Under the pieces are notes generated by a model. That model did not search any database. It was not told the origin of the DNA and was given only the letters and a program-made list of their open reading frames with translations. From NCBI RefSeq assembly GCF_002250655.1, contig NZ_NOZR01000010.1:62001-126000 (forward strand): a DNA stretch of 64,000 nucleotides. The letters are read 5' to 3'. Shown here one piece after another: positions 16,014-24,608 of the stretch; the first letter of the stretch is position 1; the number at the start of each line of letters is the position of its first letter. Origin of the DNA: Mycolicibacterium sphagni (GTDB taxonomy: Bacteria > Actinomycetota > Actinomycetes > Mycobacteriales > Mycobacteriaceae). The position numbers and the translations under genes were made by a program.

Positions 16014-17163
16014 GCGGGCCACCCAGGATATTGCCGACGATTCCGCGAATCACGTTGGTGCCGTCTTCGTTTCGCAGGTCGGCATACCAGGCCTCGGTCG
16101 CCGCAGGATTTTTGGCATGCATCAGATCGCAGCGCTTGCGCGCCCGCAATACCAGATCGCCGGCCCGGTCGACCCGGGCCTGCTCATAGGCTGCCAGCGC
16201 GGCGTGGACGTCGTCGGGATTGTCTCGCAGCGCCCACTGAAGGGCGATCGCGTCCTCCATGGCCGAACAACCACCCTGGCCGATATCAGGAGTCGTGTTG
16301 TGGGCGGCGTCGCCGAGCACCGCGACGCGGCCTTTGACCCAGGTATCGAATGGGTCGAGATCCAGGATCTCCACCCGGTTGGTGGTCAACGGGTCGAGCT
16401 GGTCGATCAGTACCTGTACACCCGGAGCCCAATCCGCGAAATGTGAGCGCAGAACCTCACGCGCACTGCCTTTTTCGTACGACACACCTTGGGGCTCGAC
16501 GACATCGAAGAAGAAATAGAACCGTCCGTCGGCGACCGGCATCGCCGAAACACGTTTTCCGTCAGCAACATAGACGGTCCACTCGGTGGCCGGGCTGATC
16601 CGTTCGTCGACGTCGACAAGCCCGTTGTAGTTCACGTAACCGGCATAGCGCCGCGTGACAGGCCCGCCCAGCACGTATTCCCGGGTCATCGAACTGGCGC
16701 CGTCGGCGCCGATGATGATGTCGGCGGCGACCGTCGTCCCATCGGCGAAGGTGGCCGTCGCAGCGTCTGCGCCGTCGGCGACGGCGACCATCTTCATGCC
16801 GAAGTTGATCTCGTCGATCCCGTAGGCTTCCATCAACATCGACTGGAGTTCCGCGCGGGCGATCGGGTAGGGCCGCTGGCCCACCTGGTCGATCAGCGGT
16901 TGCATCGAGAAGCGGCACATGGTGTCACCGGTACGGGCCTCGACATAACTCATCGTCTCGACGATTCCACCGAGCTGGGCCGTCTCCTGTTCCAGCCCAA
17001 GATAGTTGAGACATTTGACGCCGTTGGACCACACCGAGATGGCCGCACCCACCGGTTTGTTCTCGGTTACGCGTTCGTAGACCTCGGTCTCGATTCCGAT
17101 CTGGCGCAATGCGATCGCCGCACTCATGCCGCCCATACCGGCCCCGATGATGGCCACCTTCAC
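15997..17163 (-). CDS. hpxO: FAD-dependent urate hydroxylase
   Basis: A 388-aa class A flavoprotein monooxygenase converting urate to 5-hydroxyisourate with NADH and O2, replacing classical uricase. An N-terminal Rossmann motif GAGMGGMSAA (about 7-16) binds FAD; the DG motif is GADGASS and the second FAD contact is GDAAHNTTPDIGQGG. The protein resembles Klebsiella HpxO in length and motifs. It starts with GTG at 17163, three bases after the HIU hydrolase stop. It is the last gene of the permease-uraD-uraH-hpxO run. Confidence 0.88.
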   Translation of the reverse strand: MKVAIIGAGMGGMSAAIALRQIGIETEVYERVTENKPVGAAISVWSNGVKCLNYLGLEQETAQLGGIVETMSYVEARTGDTMCRFSMQPLIDQVGQRPYPIARAELQSMLMEAYGIDEINFGMKMVAVADGADAATATFADGTTVAADIIIGADGASSMTREYVLGGPVTRRYAGYVNYNGLVDVDERISPATEWTVYVADGKRVSAMPVADGRFYFFFDVVEPQGVSYEKGSAREVLRSHFADWAPGVQVLIDQLDPLTTNRVEILDLDPFDTWVKGRVAVLGDAAHNTTPDIGQGGCSAMEDAIALQWALRDNPDDVHAALAAYEQARVDRAGDLVLRARKRCDLMHAKNPAATEAWYADLRNEDGTNVIRGIVGNILGGPLTPQS

Positions 17164-17166
17164 TGT

Positions 17167-17487
17167 TCAGCTCCCTCGATACGTGGAGTAGGAGTAGGGC
17201 GACAGCAGCAGGGGGACGTGATAGTGCGCTGCGGGATCGGTGATCTCGAAGGCGACGGTAACTTCTGGGTAGAACGTGGGTATCCCGGCGGCCGCGAAGT
17301 AGCCGCCGGTATCGAAGCTGATGCGGTACAGGCCTTCACCCAATTCACCTCCGAGCGAAGCGATCCGGCCGTCATCGTCGGTACGGCCCGATGCCAGCAC
17401 GGCGCCATCGGCATCGGTGAGGGTCACGGCGACGGCGAGTGCGGGTTTTCCGGTGACCGCGTCGAGGACGTGCGTGGAAAGGCTCAT
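17167..17487 (-). CDS. uraH: 5-hydroxyisourate hydrolase
   Basis: A 106-aa transthyretin-like protein hydrolysing 5-hydroxyisourate to OHCU. Diagnostic features are the N-terminal LSTHVLDAVTGKPA segment, the internal FYPEVTVAFEI, HYHVPLLLSPYSYSTY, and the exact C-terminal YRGS. Length is typical. It lies between uraD (7 bp upstream) and hpxO (3 bp downstream), consistent with an operon. Confidence 0.95.
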   Translation of the reverse strand: MSLSTHVLDAVTGKPALAVAVTLTDADGAVLASGRTDDDGRIASLGGELGEGLYRISFDTGGYFAAAGIPTFYPEVTVAFEITDPAAHYHVPLLLSPYSYSTYRGS

Positions 17488-17494
17488 GGGCTCA

Positions 17495-17995
17495 TTATTC
17501 GGCAGGCTCGGTCAACAGCCGCTCCAGGCGCAGCCGGTTGATTTTGGCGAGTTCGTTGCGCATCACCCGGCGTTCGGTTTCCGGGTCGTTCTCGAGCCGT
17601 TCGGTGAGAATGGCCAGTAACTCCTGCGCCGACTTACCGCTGGCGCAGACAAGGTAGACGTAGCCGAACCGATCTTCGTATTCGGCGTTCCGGGTGGCCA
17701 ATTCGGCGCGGATGCTGTCGGTGGCGGTTGAGACCCCGGCCTGTTCACGTGCCGACGACGGGTTGTCTGGGCGCGCCCCGATGCGGGGGTGGCCGTCGAG
17801 GGCGGCATCGATCTCGGTGTCGGGCAGCTCGGCCAGCGCTCGGTCGGCCCGGTCGTAGAGCGCCTCGGCGTCGCGAAAAGGTGCACCGGCCAGGACCCGC
17901 CTGGCCCAGATCGTCGAGGAGCACACCTCGAACAGCTGGTGCATGCGCTGCCGCTCGGTCAGCGCATTGAACCCCTTCAGGCCAAGGGCTTTCAC
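17495..17995 (-). CDS. uraD: OHCU decarboxylase (catalytically intact copy)
   Basis: A 166-aa 2-oxo-4-hydroxy-4-carboxy-5-ureidoimidazoline decarboxylase producing (S)-allantoin. The catalytic His is H69 in GHPRIG, with E84-Q85 in SSAREQAG and the conserved RFGYVYLVCASGKS segment near 119-132. It overlaps the stop of the upstream permease by 4 bp. The permease carries a second OHCU decarboxylase-like domain lacking these residues, so this stand-alone copy probably does the catalysis. Confidence 0.93.
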   Translation of the reverse strand: MKALGLKGFNALTERQRMHQLFEVCSSTIWARRVLAGAPFRDAEALYDRADRALAELPDTEIDAALDGHPRIGARPDNPSSAREQAGVSTATDSIRAELATRNAEYEDRFGYVYLVCASGKSAQELLAILTERLENDPETERRVMRNELAKINRLRLERLLTEPAE

Positions 17996-19896
17996 GTCAG
18001 CTCGTTGAACCTGCTGAAGCGGGCGGCAGCAACAGGGTTGGCGTCGGCGACCAGATCGCTGAAGCGGTAGTTGACGATCTTGGCTATCTCGATGAGCGCG
18101 AAGGCCTTCTCGGCGCCAGGCGAGTTGTCCATGCGTGACCAGCCGTTCTTCAGCACCCGTTCGAACCGCTCAGTTTCCCTGGCGCAGATCACCAACGGAA
18201 AGCCAAAATGTTCGAGGTATGCCGTGGCCAATTCGACGACATCGTTGTGGTCGCCTTCGTCGAGGTTGGACAGGGCCACATGATCGACAGCCAGGGCATG
18301 CCCCGTCGCGTCTTCGGCTCCCAGGTTCGGGAAGGCCCGGATCAGTTCCAGCTGCTGCTCCGACGAACCGGTCAGCGCGGCGTCCTGGAACGCCTCGCGC
18401 AACGCCTTGGTGTCGGCGAACGGCCGCTGCTCGAAGGCGCGCTCGATTGCCCAGGGCACATCCTGGACGACATGACCGAACACTTCGGTGAAGCGTTCTC
18501 TTGTCATGGCATTGACCTCGTCGAGGGTGATGGCTCCCCCACCGGCGACCCGCGGCCCGCGCGATCCGATGTGGAAGAACACGATGTTGAGCAGAATCGC
18601 GGCGACCCCTCCGATGCTGATGCCGCTTCCGAACAAGAGGTCTATGCCTGTCGGCATTGCCTTGGCAACATCGGGATATGCCGTCACCCACAATGCCAGC
18701 GCGAGGCTCGTGGTCACGACGATGAGGTTCCGGTGGTCGGTGAAATCGACCTTGCCGAGGGTCTGGATGCCCACCACGGCGACGGTGGCGAACAGGGTCA
18801 GCGCCGCGCCGCCCAGCACCGGGTTGGGGATCGAGGACACGATCGCGGCGACCTTCGGCAGGAATCCCAGGATGATCATGATGACACCGGCCGCGGCAAC
18901 CACCCAGCGGCTTTTGACGCCGGTCAGCCTGACGAGGCCGACATTCTCCGAAAAGGCAGTGTAGGGAAAGGAATTGAAGATCCCGCCGATCACGGTGGCC
19001 ACGCCGTCAGCGCGAAGCACGTTGCCGATGTCGGATGCCTTGATCCGTTTGCCGACGATCTCGCCGGTGGCGATCGTCGAACCGGTGGATTCGACGGCGG
19101 TGATGAGTAGCACGATGATCATCGTCAGGCACGCGACGATGTCGAACTTGGGCATCCCGAACAGGAATGGCTGGGTGAAGCCGACGACGCCGGCCTGGCC
19201 GACTTTGTCGAAGTGCATATCGCCGAGCGCGTACGCCACTGTGCAGCCGATGACGAGTCCGAGCAGGACTGCGATGGTCGCGACGAATCCGCGGAAGAGA
19301 CGCTGGATCGCCACGATGATCGCGATCGTGCCCAGCGCGTAGAGGAACCACCGGATGTTGGTGGGGTCGTGTTGGCCGGTGTGCGGGTTGGTCACCGCGT
19401 CACCGGCACCGACGGGAACCAGACACAGCCCGATGATGGTGATGAGCGTCCCTGTGACTACCGGAGGAAAGAAGCGCAGCAGCTTGATGAAGACCGGCGC
19501 GATGAGAAACGTGAAGATGCCGGCCACGATTACTGCTCCGTAGACGTAGAGCAGGCTCGCTGAGCCCCCGCCGTGAGCCAGAGCAATGGCGATGATGGGC
19601 GACACGCCGGCGAAGGTGACCCCCTGCAGCAGGGGCAGCCGTACACCGATCTTCCACACCCCGACGGCTTGGATGATCGATGCGATGCCGCAGGTGAAGA
19701 GGTCCGCGGTGATGAGTTTGACCAGATCCTGCTGGGGCAGATTGATGGCACCGGCGATGATGATCGGCACCAGTACAGCGCCGGCGTAGAAAGCCACGAC
19801 GTGCTGGAAACCGTACGTCACCAGCTTCGGGAGAGGCAGCACCTCGTCGACAGCGTGTGCGCGACGGTGTTGGTGGCTCGTGGTCGGGGCCGACAT
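17992..19896 (-). CDS. NCS2 purine permease fused to a degenerate OHCU decarboxylase domain
   Basis: A 634-aa fusion. Residues ~15-440 form a nucleobase:cation symporter 2 (uracil-xanthine permease) with ~14 hydrophobic segments, the TAVESTGSTIATG loop and PNPVLGGAALTLF. Residues ~455-620 are homologous to OHCU decarboxylase (PWAIERAFEQRPFAD, EQQLELIRAFPNLG, HFGFPLVICARET). The catalytic HPxxG His is replaced by F522, and the EQ pair is not recognisable. It likely imports urate, xanthine or uracil. The ATG at 19896 was chosen over a TTG at 19908. First gene of the uraD-uraH-hpxO operon, with which it overlaps by 4 bp. Confidence 0.85.
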   Translation of the reverse strand: MSAPTTSHQHRRAHAVDEVLPLPKLVTYGFQHVVAFYAGAVLVPIIIAGAINLPQQDLVKLITADLFTCGIASIIQAVGVWKIGVRLPLLQGVTFAGVSPIIAIALAHGGGSASLLYVYGAVIVAGIFTFLIAPVFIKLLRFFPPVVTGTLITIIGLCLVPVGAGDAVTNPHTGQHDPTNIRWFLYALGTIAIIVAIQRLFRGFVATIAVLLGLVIGCTVAYALGDMHFDKVGQAGVVGFTQPFLFGMPKFDIVACLTMIIVLLITAVESTGSTIATGEIVGKRIKASDIGNVLRADGVATVIGGIFNSFPYTAFSENVGLVRLTGVKSRWVVAAAGVIMIILGFLPKVAAIVSSIPNPVLGGAALTLFATVAVVGIQTLGKVDFTDHRNLIVVTTSLALALWVTAYPDVAKAMPTGIDLLFGSGISIGGVAAILLNIVFFHIGSRGPRVAGGGAITLDEVNAMTRERFTEVFGHVVQDVPWAIERAFEQRPFADTKALREAFQDAALTGSSEQQLELIRAFPNLGAEDATGHALAVDHVALSNLDEGDHNDVVELATAYLEHFGFPLVICARETERFERVLKNGWSRMDNSPGAEKAFALIEIAKIVNYRFSDLVADANPVAAARFSRFNELT

Positions 19897-19975
19897 GCTT
19901 ACCAACAATCAAGCATCTTCACCGAATCCGCATGTCGAGACGGTCTGCGTACCGGCGTCGGGGTGTACGCCGGAA

Positions 19976-21076
19976 TCAGTGCTCGACCCGAGCAGGGCGG
20001 CAGATGCGAGTCCGGTTGCCGCCGGCGCGCTTGGCGGAGTACATGGCGGTGTCGGCGGACCGGATCAATTCGTCCATGGCCGAGTTGCTGCCCCATCGCA
20101 CGATGGCCGCGCCCACGCTCGCGGTGACTGGCTGTGGCAACGCGGCGATGGCACTACACAGTTCTGCCGGCAGCCGCTCGGCGGCCTCGGTGGGCAAGGC
20201 GTCGATGACGATGAACTCTTCGCCGCCGAAGCGGCCGATGATGGCCGAACTGTTACTGGCCTCGCGCAGCGCCCAGCCGACCGCGGTGAGCGCCTGGTCG
20301 CCGGCCAGATGTCCGTAGGCGTCGTTCAGCTTCTTGAACTCATCGAGATCGATCATCACGACGATGAGGTGCAGATCGTCGCCGGGTGAGGTCAACAGTG
20401 TGGTCGCGCGCTCATAGAACGCGCGCCGGTTCAAAACGCCGGTGAGCGGATCCTGGTCGGAGCGCACGACGTCGGCGCCCAAGGTGCGCACCACGGTCTG
20501 GATCGCCAGCGGCACCGCGAGGTTGAGTTCGACGACCAACCACAACCCCGCGGTGGCTACCGCCCACCCGTTCTCCGGTGCCACCCGTGCCGCACAGAGG
20601 AGGCCAGCGGCGATGCCGAGGCAGATGTTGACGGCGATCGCCTTGGTGTTGTGGAAGAACGCGGCATATCCGCCAAGAATCGCCATGCCGGTACAGCCCA
20701 TCAACGCGATCATCGGCTGGGGCTGCATCACGCACCCCGCCGCGATGAGGGCCCCGCCGATCCAGGCCATCGCCAGCGACTGCCGCCTGGTCGGCCAGCC
20801 CCGCAGCCACAACGCTGCGTAACCGCCACCGACGACCACCGAGACGACGCTGAAGCCCACCGCGACCACGAACGGCACGTTGTTCGAGGCCAGTGCCGCC
20901 ACCGCCATGAGCATGAGCGCCCCGGAGATGATGGCCATCAGCACTCTGGTCGGCAACGCCAAACCGCGCGCGGAAAGGTACCCGGTGAGCCAGTCGAATT
21001 GGTCGGGTTGCCGCCACCAGCGCGCAAAGGACCCACCGGTCTGGCTACCTTGCCACGAAGCCCGCTCGTCGTTCAC
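19976..21076 (-). CDS. Membrane-bound diguanylate cyclase (GGDEF)
   Basis: A 366-aa protein with about six transmembrane helices (residues ~40-205) acting as a MASE-like sensor. A C-terminal GGDEF domain (about 210-355) has DPLTGVLNRRAFYE, DLDEFKKLND and the active-site RFGGEEF. It should make cyclic di-GMP. The position of the inhibitory RxxD I-site just before the signature reads NSSA, so product inhibition is probably absent. Both flanking genes are transporters. The 79 bp between it and the permease start (19897-19975) contain nothing I can name. Confidence 0.85.
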   Translation of the reverse strand: MNDERASWQGSQTGGSFARWWRQPDQFDWLTGYLSARGLALPTRVLMAIISGALMLMAVAALASNNVPFVVAVGFSVVSVVVGGGYAALWLRGWPTRRQSLAMAWIGGALIAAGCVMQPQPMIALMGCTGMAILGGYAAFFHNTKAIAVNICLGIAAGLLCAARVAPENGWAVATAGLWLVVELNLAVPLAIQTVVRTLGADVVRSDQDPLTGVLNRRAFYERATTLLTSPGDDLHLIVVMIDLDEFKKLNDAYGHLAGDQALTAVGWALREASNSSAIIGRFGGEEFIVIDALPTEAAERLPAELCSAIAALPQPVTASVGAAIVRWGSNSAMDELIRSADTAMYSAKRAGGNRTRICRPARVEH

Positions 21077-21274
21077 CGTGGTGTACCTCCCCGCACTCAG
21101 TCCACGGTAGACCAGGGAAATCGTGAGCGCGGCGGAATATCATCGGCGGCATCGACGTAAGCCAGCTTATGGGGTGAGCAAATGTCGTGGCGGTCGTAGC
21201 CAGGGGCCGGCGAGTTCTGCGCGCGCTGAATCCATGGGTTGTCATGTCACCGCGGCTTGGAAACCATCCGGAGA

Positions 21275-22666
21275 ATGACGGCGACGAGCACGATCCCAGA
21301 TGTCGAGTTGGGCAAGGGATTGCGCCGACGGCACATGAATCTGATCGCGCTCGGCGGGGTCATTGGCGCGGGGCTGTTCGTCGGCAGCGGTGTGGTGATC
21401 TCCAGCGCTGGGCCGGCAGCCGTGCTGTCGTTCTTCATCGCCGGCCTGATCACCGTCCTCATCATGCGGATGTTGGCCGAGATGGCAGTCGCACAACCGG
21501 TCGTCGGGTCGTTCTACGTCTATGCCAGCCAGGCGTTGGGCCCGCGTGGCGGGTTCGTGACGGGATGGATGTACTGGTACTTCTTCGTGGTCGTCGTCGC
21601 GGTCGAGGCGGTGGCCGGCGGACGCATCTTGCAACTCTGGTTGCCCGCGATTCCGCTGTGGGTGCTCAGTCTGGTGCTGTTGCTGGTACTTACCGGCACG
21701 AATCTGGTGTCGGCACGATCATTCGGCGAGTCCGAGTACTGGTTCTCCTCGATCAAGGTCGTCGCCATCGTCGTCTTCCTCGGACTCGGCCTGTTGTGGA
21801 TCACCGGCTTCTGGCCCCACTCGACACCGGGACTGGCCAATCTCGTCGACCACGGCGGCTTCGCCCCGGTGGGATGGGCGGCGGTGCTCGCCGCAGTGGT
21901 GCCCTGCGTCGCGTTCTATACCGGCGCCGAGATCGTCACCATCGCGGCCGCCGAATCCGCTGAGCCCGAGCACGCGGTATCCCGCGCGATGAAGTCGATC
22001 GTCGCCAGGGTCATCCTTTTCTACGTCGGCTCGATCTTCGTGGTCGTGACCGTTCAGCCCTGGAACGCAGAAGGCGTCGGCGTGAGTCCCTACGCCTCGG
22101 TGCTGTCTGTGCTCGGTATTCCGGCGGTGTCCACAGTGATGAATGCCATCGTGCTGACCGCGGTGCTGTCGTGCCTCAACTCTGGGCTCTACACCACATC
22201 ACGCATGTTGTTCGCCCTGACGGTGCAAGGAGATGCACCGAAGTTCTTCAGCAGACTTTCGCGCAGCGGGGTACCGCGCCGGGCGATCCTCGCCGGCACG
22301 ACGGTCGGTTATGTGTCGGTCGCCGCCACCTACATCTGGGGCGACGTGGTGTTCAACTTCCTGATCAACTCCTACGGCGCGGTCGCGCTCTTCGTCTACT
22401 TGATCATCGCGATATCGCAAGTGGTGCTGCGCCGCCGTGCCGAACGGGACAACCCCGCCGCTCTGAAGCTCAAGATGTGGCTGTTCCCGTGGCTGAGCTA
22501 CGCCACGGTCGCGCTGATGGCCGCCGTGGTCCTCGCGATGGCCTTCTTGCCGAGTACCCGCTCGCAGTTCGTCATGAGCCTGGTGACGCTGGCGGTTGTG
22601 TTGGTGTCCTTCGAAGTCCGCCGCTTGCGCTCGCGACGTTCCGCAGAGCCGGTGATCACGGGATAG
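21275..22666 (+). CDS. APC-family amino acid permease
   Basis: About 463 aa with 12 predicted membrane segments, in the amino acid-polyamine-organocation family (GABA/asparagine/aromatic permease branch). Start-region motif GLRRRHMNLIALGGVIGAGLFVGSG is typical of AAT-family proteins. An ATG at 21275 is preceded closely by CCGGAG; an in-frame ATG at 21239 gives a longer product. It is divergent from the GGDEF gene across about 198 bp. Substrate is unknown. Confidence 0.85.
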   Translation: MTATSTIPDVELGKGLRRRHMNLIALGGVIGAGLFVGSGVVISSAGPAAVLSFFIAGLITVLIMRMLAEMAVAQPVVGSFYVYASQALGPRGGFVTGWMYWYFFVVVVAVEAVAGGRILQLWLPAIPLWVLSLVLLLVLTGTNLVSARSFGESEYWFSSIKVVAIVVFLGLGLLWITGFWPHSTPGLANLVDHGGFAPVGWAAVLAAVVPCVAFYTGAEIVTIAAAESAEPEHAVSRAMKSIVARVILFYVGSIFVVVTVQPWNAEGVGVSPYASVLSVLGIPAVSTVMNAIVLTAVLSCLNSGLYTTSRMLFALTVQGDAPKFFSRLSRSGVPRRAILAGTTVGYVSVAATYIWGDVVFNFLINSYGAVALFVYLIIAISQVVLRRRAERDNPAALKLKMWLFPWLSYATVALMAAVVLAMAFLPSTRSQFVMSLVTLAVVLVSFEVRRLRSRRSAEPVITG

Positions 22667-22683
22667 CCGGTTAACCTGGCTTG

Positions 22684-22953
22684 GTGAGCAGCCAGGTGCC
22701 GGGCGGGGTAGTGCACAAGCTTCCAGCCGACCTGCGGACCGCCCTGCTGGGCAACGACACCGCGCTGGCCGCCTGGCGCGACATCACTCCCCTGGCGCGC
22801 AACGAGTTCATCTGCTGGGTCGAAGACGCCAAGCAGGATGCGACCCGTGCGCGGCGTATCCGCCGCACGCAAGAAGAGCTGGAAGAGGGTATGCGCCGGC
22901 CCTGCTGCTGGCCGGGCTGCAAGCACCGCGAGCGCAACGGCAAGGTCTCTTAA
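22684..22953 (+). CDS. YdeI/OmpD-associated family small protein
   Basis: An 89-aa protein of the OmdA/YdeI family. Recognisable segments are LPADLRTALL, ITPLARNEFICWVEDAK, RARRIRRTQEELEEG and a C-terminal RRPCCWPGCKHR. Biochemical function is unknown in the family. It starts with GTG 17 bp after the permease stop, and its end overlaps the convergent TetR gene by 4 bp. Confidence 0.75.
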   Translation: MSSQVPGGVVHKLPADLRTALLGNDTALAAWRDITPLARNEFICWVEDAKQDATRARRIRRTQEELEEGMRRPCCWPGCKHRERNGKVS

Positions 22954-23552
22954 CCCGGCGACAGCCCGCGCAGCAGTACCGCCAATCCGAACTCGAAGGC
23001 GTCGTCGGCCCGATCGGGATTCCCGACGCCGGTGGCCAGGGCCTCGGCGAACTCCGGGTTGACTTCAGCGCCGGACTTCCACGGCTCCTCCGGGGCGGCC
23101 ACGTCCAAGGCGGAGCCGAGGACGAAGCAGTCCATCAACGTGATCGCGCGCAGCGAGTCGGCAGCGTCGAAACCTGCTCGGCGCAGGGTCACCGCCAAGA
23201 TGTTGTACATCCGGATGGCGTCGTTGCTGCTCACCGGGTAGGCGGTCAGCAAGGGAATCAGCCGCGGATAACGGGCGAAGCTGAGCCGGTAGGAGCCCAG
23301 TACCTCGGCAACCACCGCGGTCCACGGGCGGTCGGGCTGGTCGTCGGGCAGCCGAACCTCCGACATTGCCCGCTCGCGCAGTAGTTCGACGATCTGATCA
23401 CGCCCCGAGACGTGGTTGTACAGCGAGGATGGGCTGACCTGCAGCTTTCGGGCCAGATCGGGCATGGTGAAGCCGCCCGTGGCGTTCACCAACTCCATGG
23501 CGGCCGATGCGATGCGGTCGGTGGACAGCAACGGTGTCGGTGGCCGCCCCAT
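22950..23552 (-). CDS. TetR-family regulator of the nitrilase operon
   Basis: A 200-aa regulator. The N-terminal HTH (MPDLARKLQVSPSSLYNHVS, about 29-48) is followed by a TetR_C-type ligand-binding domain. It is divergent from the nitrilase-amidohydrolase-permease operon, separated by 72 bp that contain a perfect palindrome at 23596-23616. Local repression of the operon, relieved by a nitrogenous substrate, is the simplest reading; the ligand is unknown. Confidence 0.85.
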   Translation of the reverse strand: MGRPPTPLLSTDRIASAAMELVNATGGFTMPDLARKLQVSPSSLYNHVSGRDQIVELLRERAMSEVRLPDDQPDRPWTAVVAEVLGSYRLSFARYPRLIPLLTAYPVSSNDAIRMYNILAVTLRRAGFDAADSLRAITLMDCFVLGSALDVAAPEEPWKSGAEVNPEFAEALATGVGNPDRADDAFEFGLAVLLRGLSPG

Positions 23553-23595
23553 AATTTCTCCTTTCTCTTGCGAAGAATTATGAGCCAGTTCACAC

Positions 23596-23616
23596 TAAAC
23601 GAATCTGATTCGTTTA
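23596..23616. promoter_or_regulatory. TetR operator palindrome
   Basis: Perfect inverted repeat with 10-bp arms TAAACGAATC and GATTCGTTTA around a single T. It ends one base before the GGAG ribosome-binding site of the nitrilase gene (ATG 23625), so a bound repressor would cover the transcription start region. No comparable site occurs elsewhere in the window. Confidence 0.8.
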
Positions 23617-23624
23617 GGAGTTGA

Positions 23625-24608
23625 ATGATCACCGTGACCGCGCCTGCGCTCGAGCCGCTCTCCCGCTCGGGCCCGTCGCAGCGCCCGCCGCTGCGGGTGG
23701 GATTGGTCCAGCATCGATGGCGCCCGGAGCGCGACGAGCTCGTGTCGGTGCTGCGGGCCGGTATCGATGCCGCCGCCGGCGAGGGCGCCGCGGTCGTCTT
23801 CCTGCCCGAGATCACCCTTCTGCGTTATCCGGCCGATACTCCCGCGGGGGCCAACCCCGCCGCGCTTGCCGAGGACCTGGAGGAAGGCCCTACCTTCGAG
23901 CTGGCCGCAACCGCCGCCAGGGCCAACGGGATCTTCGTGCACGCCTCGCTTTACGAGAAGACCCCTGACGTGCAGGACGGTAAGGGTTACAACACCGCAA
24001 TTCTGGTCTCTCCCAACGGTGAACTCGTCGGCCGTACGCGCAAGCTGCACATCCCGATCTCGGCCGGCTACTACGAGGACACCTACTTTCGGCCCGGCCC
24101 CGACACCGACCCCTATCCCGTCTACGCCCCCGCCGGACTGGCCGCCCGCGTCGGCATGCCGACCTGCTGGGACGAATGGTTCCCCGAGGTCGCCCGCAAC
24201 TACTCCCTGGCCGGTGCCGAAATCGTCGTCTACCCCACGGCAATCGGATCCGAACCGGTGTTCCCCGACTTCGACACCCGGCCGCTCTGGCAGCAGGTCA
24301 TCGTTGCCAACGGCATCAGCAGCGGCCTGTTCATGGTGGTGCCCAACAGAGTCGGCGACGAAGGCAAGGTCACGTTCTACGGCTCCTCTTTCATCTCCGA
24401 CCCGTATGGACGGGTGCTGGTGCAGGCGCCCCGCGACGAGGAGGCCGTGCTGGTCACCGACCTCGATCTCGACCAGCGCCGCGACTGGCTGGAGCTGTTC
24501 CCGTTCCTCTTGACCCGCCGCCCCGATACCTATGCCGCGCTGACTCGCCCGGTTGTCGCCGACGAGCCCTACGGCGCCGGCCACGCCGCCACCGCGGTGG
24601 TCAAATGA
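23625..24608 (+). CDS. Carbon-nitrogen hydrolase (nitrilase superfamily)
   Basis: A 327-aa amidase of the nitrilase superfamily. The Glu-Lys-Cys triad is visible: E62 in FLPEITLL, K140 in RTRKLHIP, and C181 in MPTCWDEWFPE. The length and the YYEDTYFRPG segment resemble N-carbamoylputrescine amidases and beta-ureidopropionases. First gene of a three-gene operon; its stop overlaps the amidohydrolase start by 4 bp. The adjacent PuuP-like permease is compatible with polyamine- or ureido-type substrates, but the actual substrate is not determined. Confidence 0.85.
   Translation: MITVTAPALEPLSRSGPSQRPPLRVGLVQHRWRPERDELVSVLRAGIDAAAGEGAAVVFLPEITLLRYPADTPAGANPAALAEDLEEGPTFELAATAARANGIFVHASLYEKTPDVQDGKGYNTAILVSPNGELVGRTRKLHIPISAGYYEDTYFRPGPDTDPYPVYAPAGLAARVGMPTCWDEWFPEVARNYSLAGAEIVVYPTAIGSEPVFPDFDTRPLWQQVIVANGISSGLFMVVPNRVGDEGKVTFYGSSFISDPYGRVLVQAPRDEEAVLVTDLDLDQRRDWLELFPFLLTRRPDTYAALTRPVVADEPYGAGHAATAVVK

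Noticed and set aside
21077..21274. Possible riboswitch upstream of the amino-acid permease
   Set aside because: GC-rich stems are visible but no recognised aptamer consensus (glycine, lysine, c-di-AMP) could be traced.
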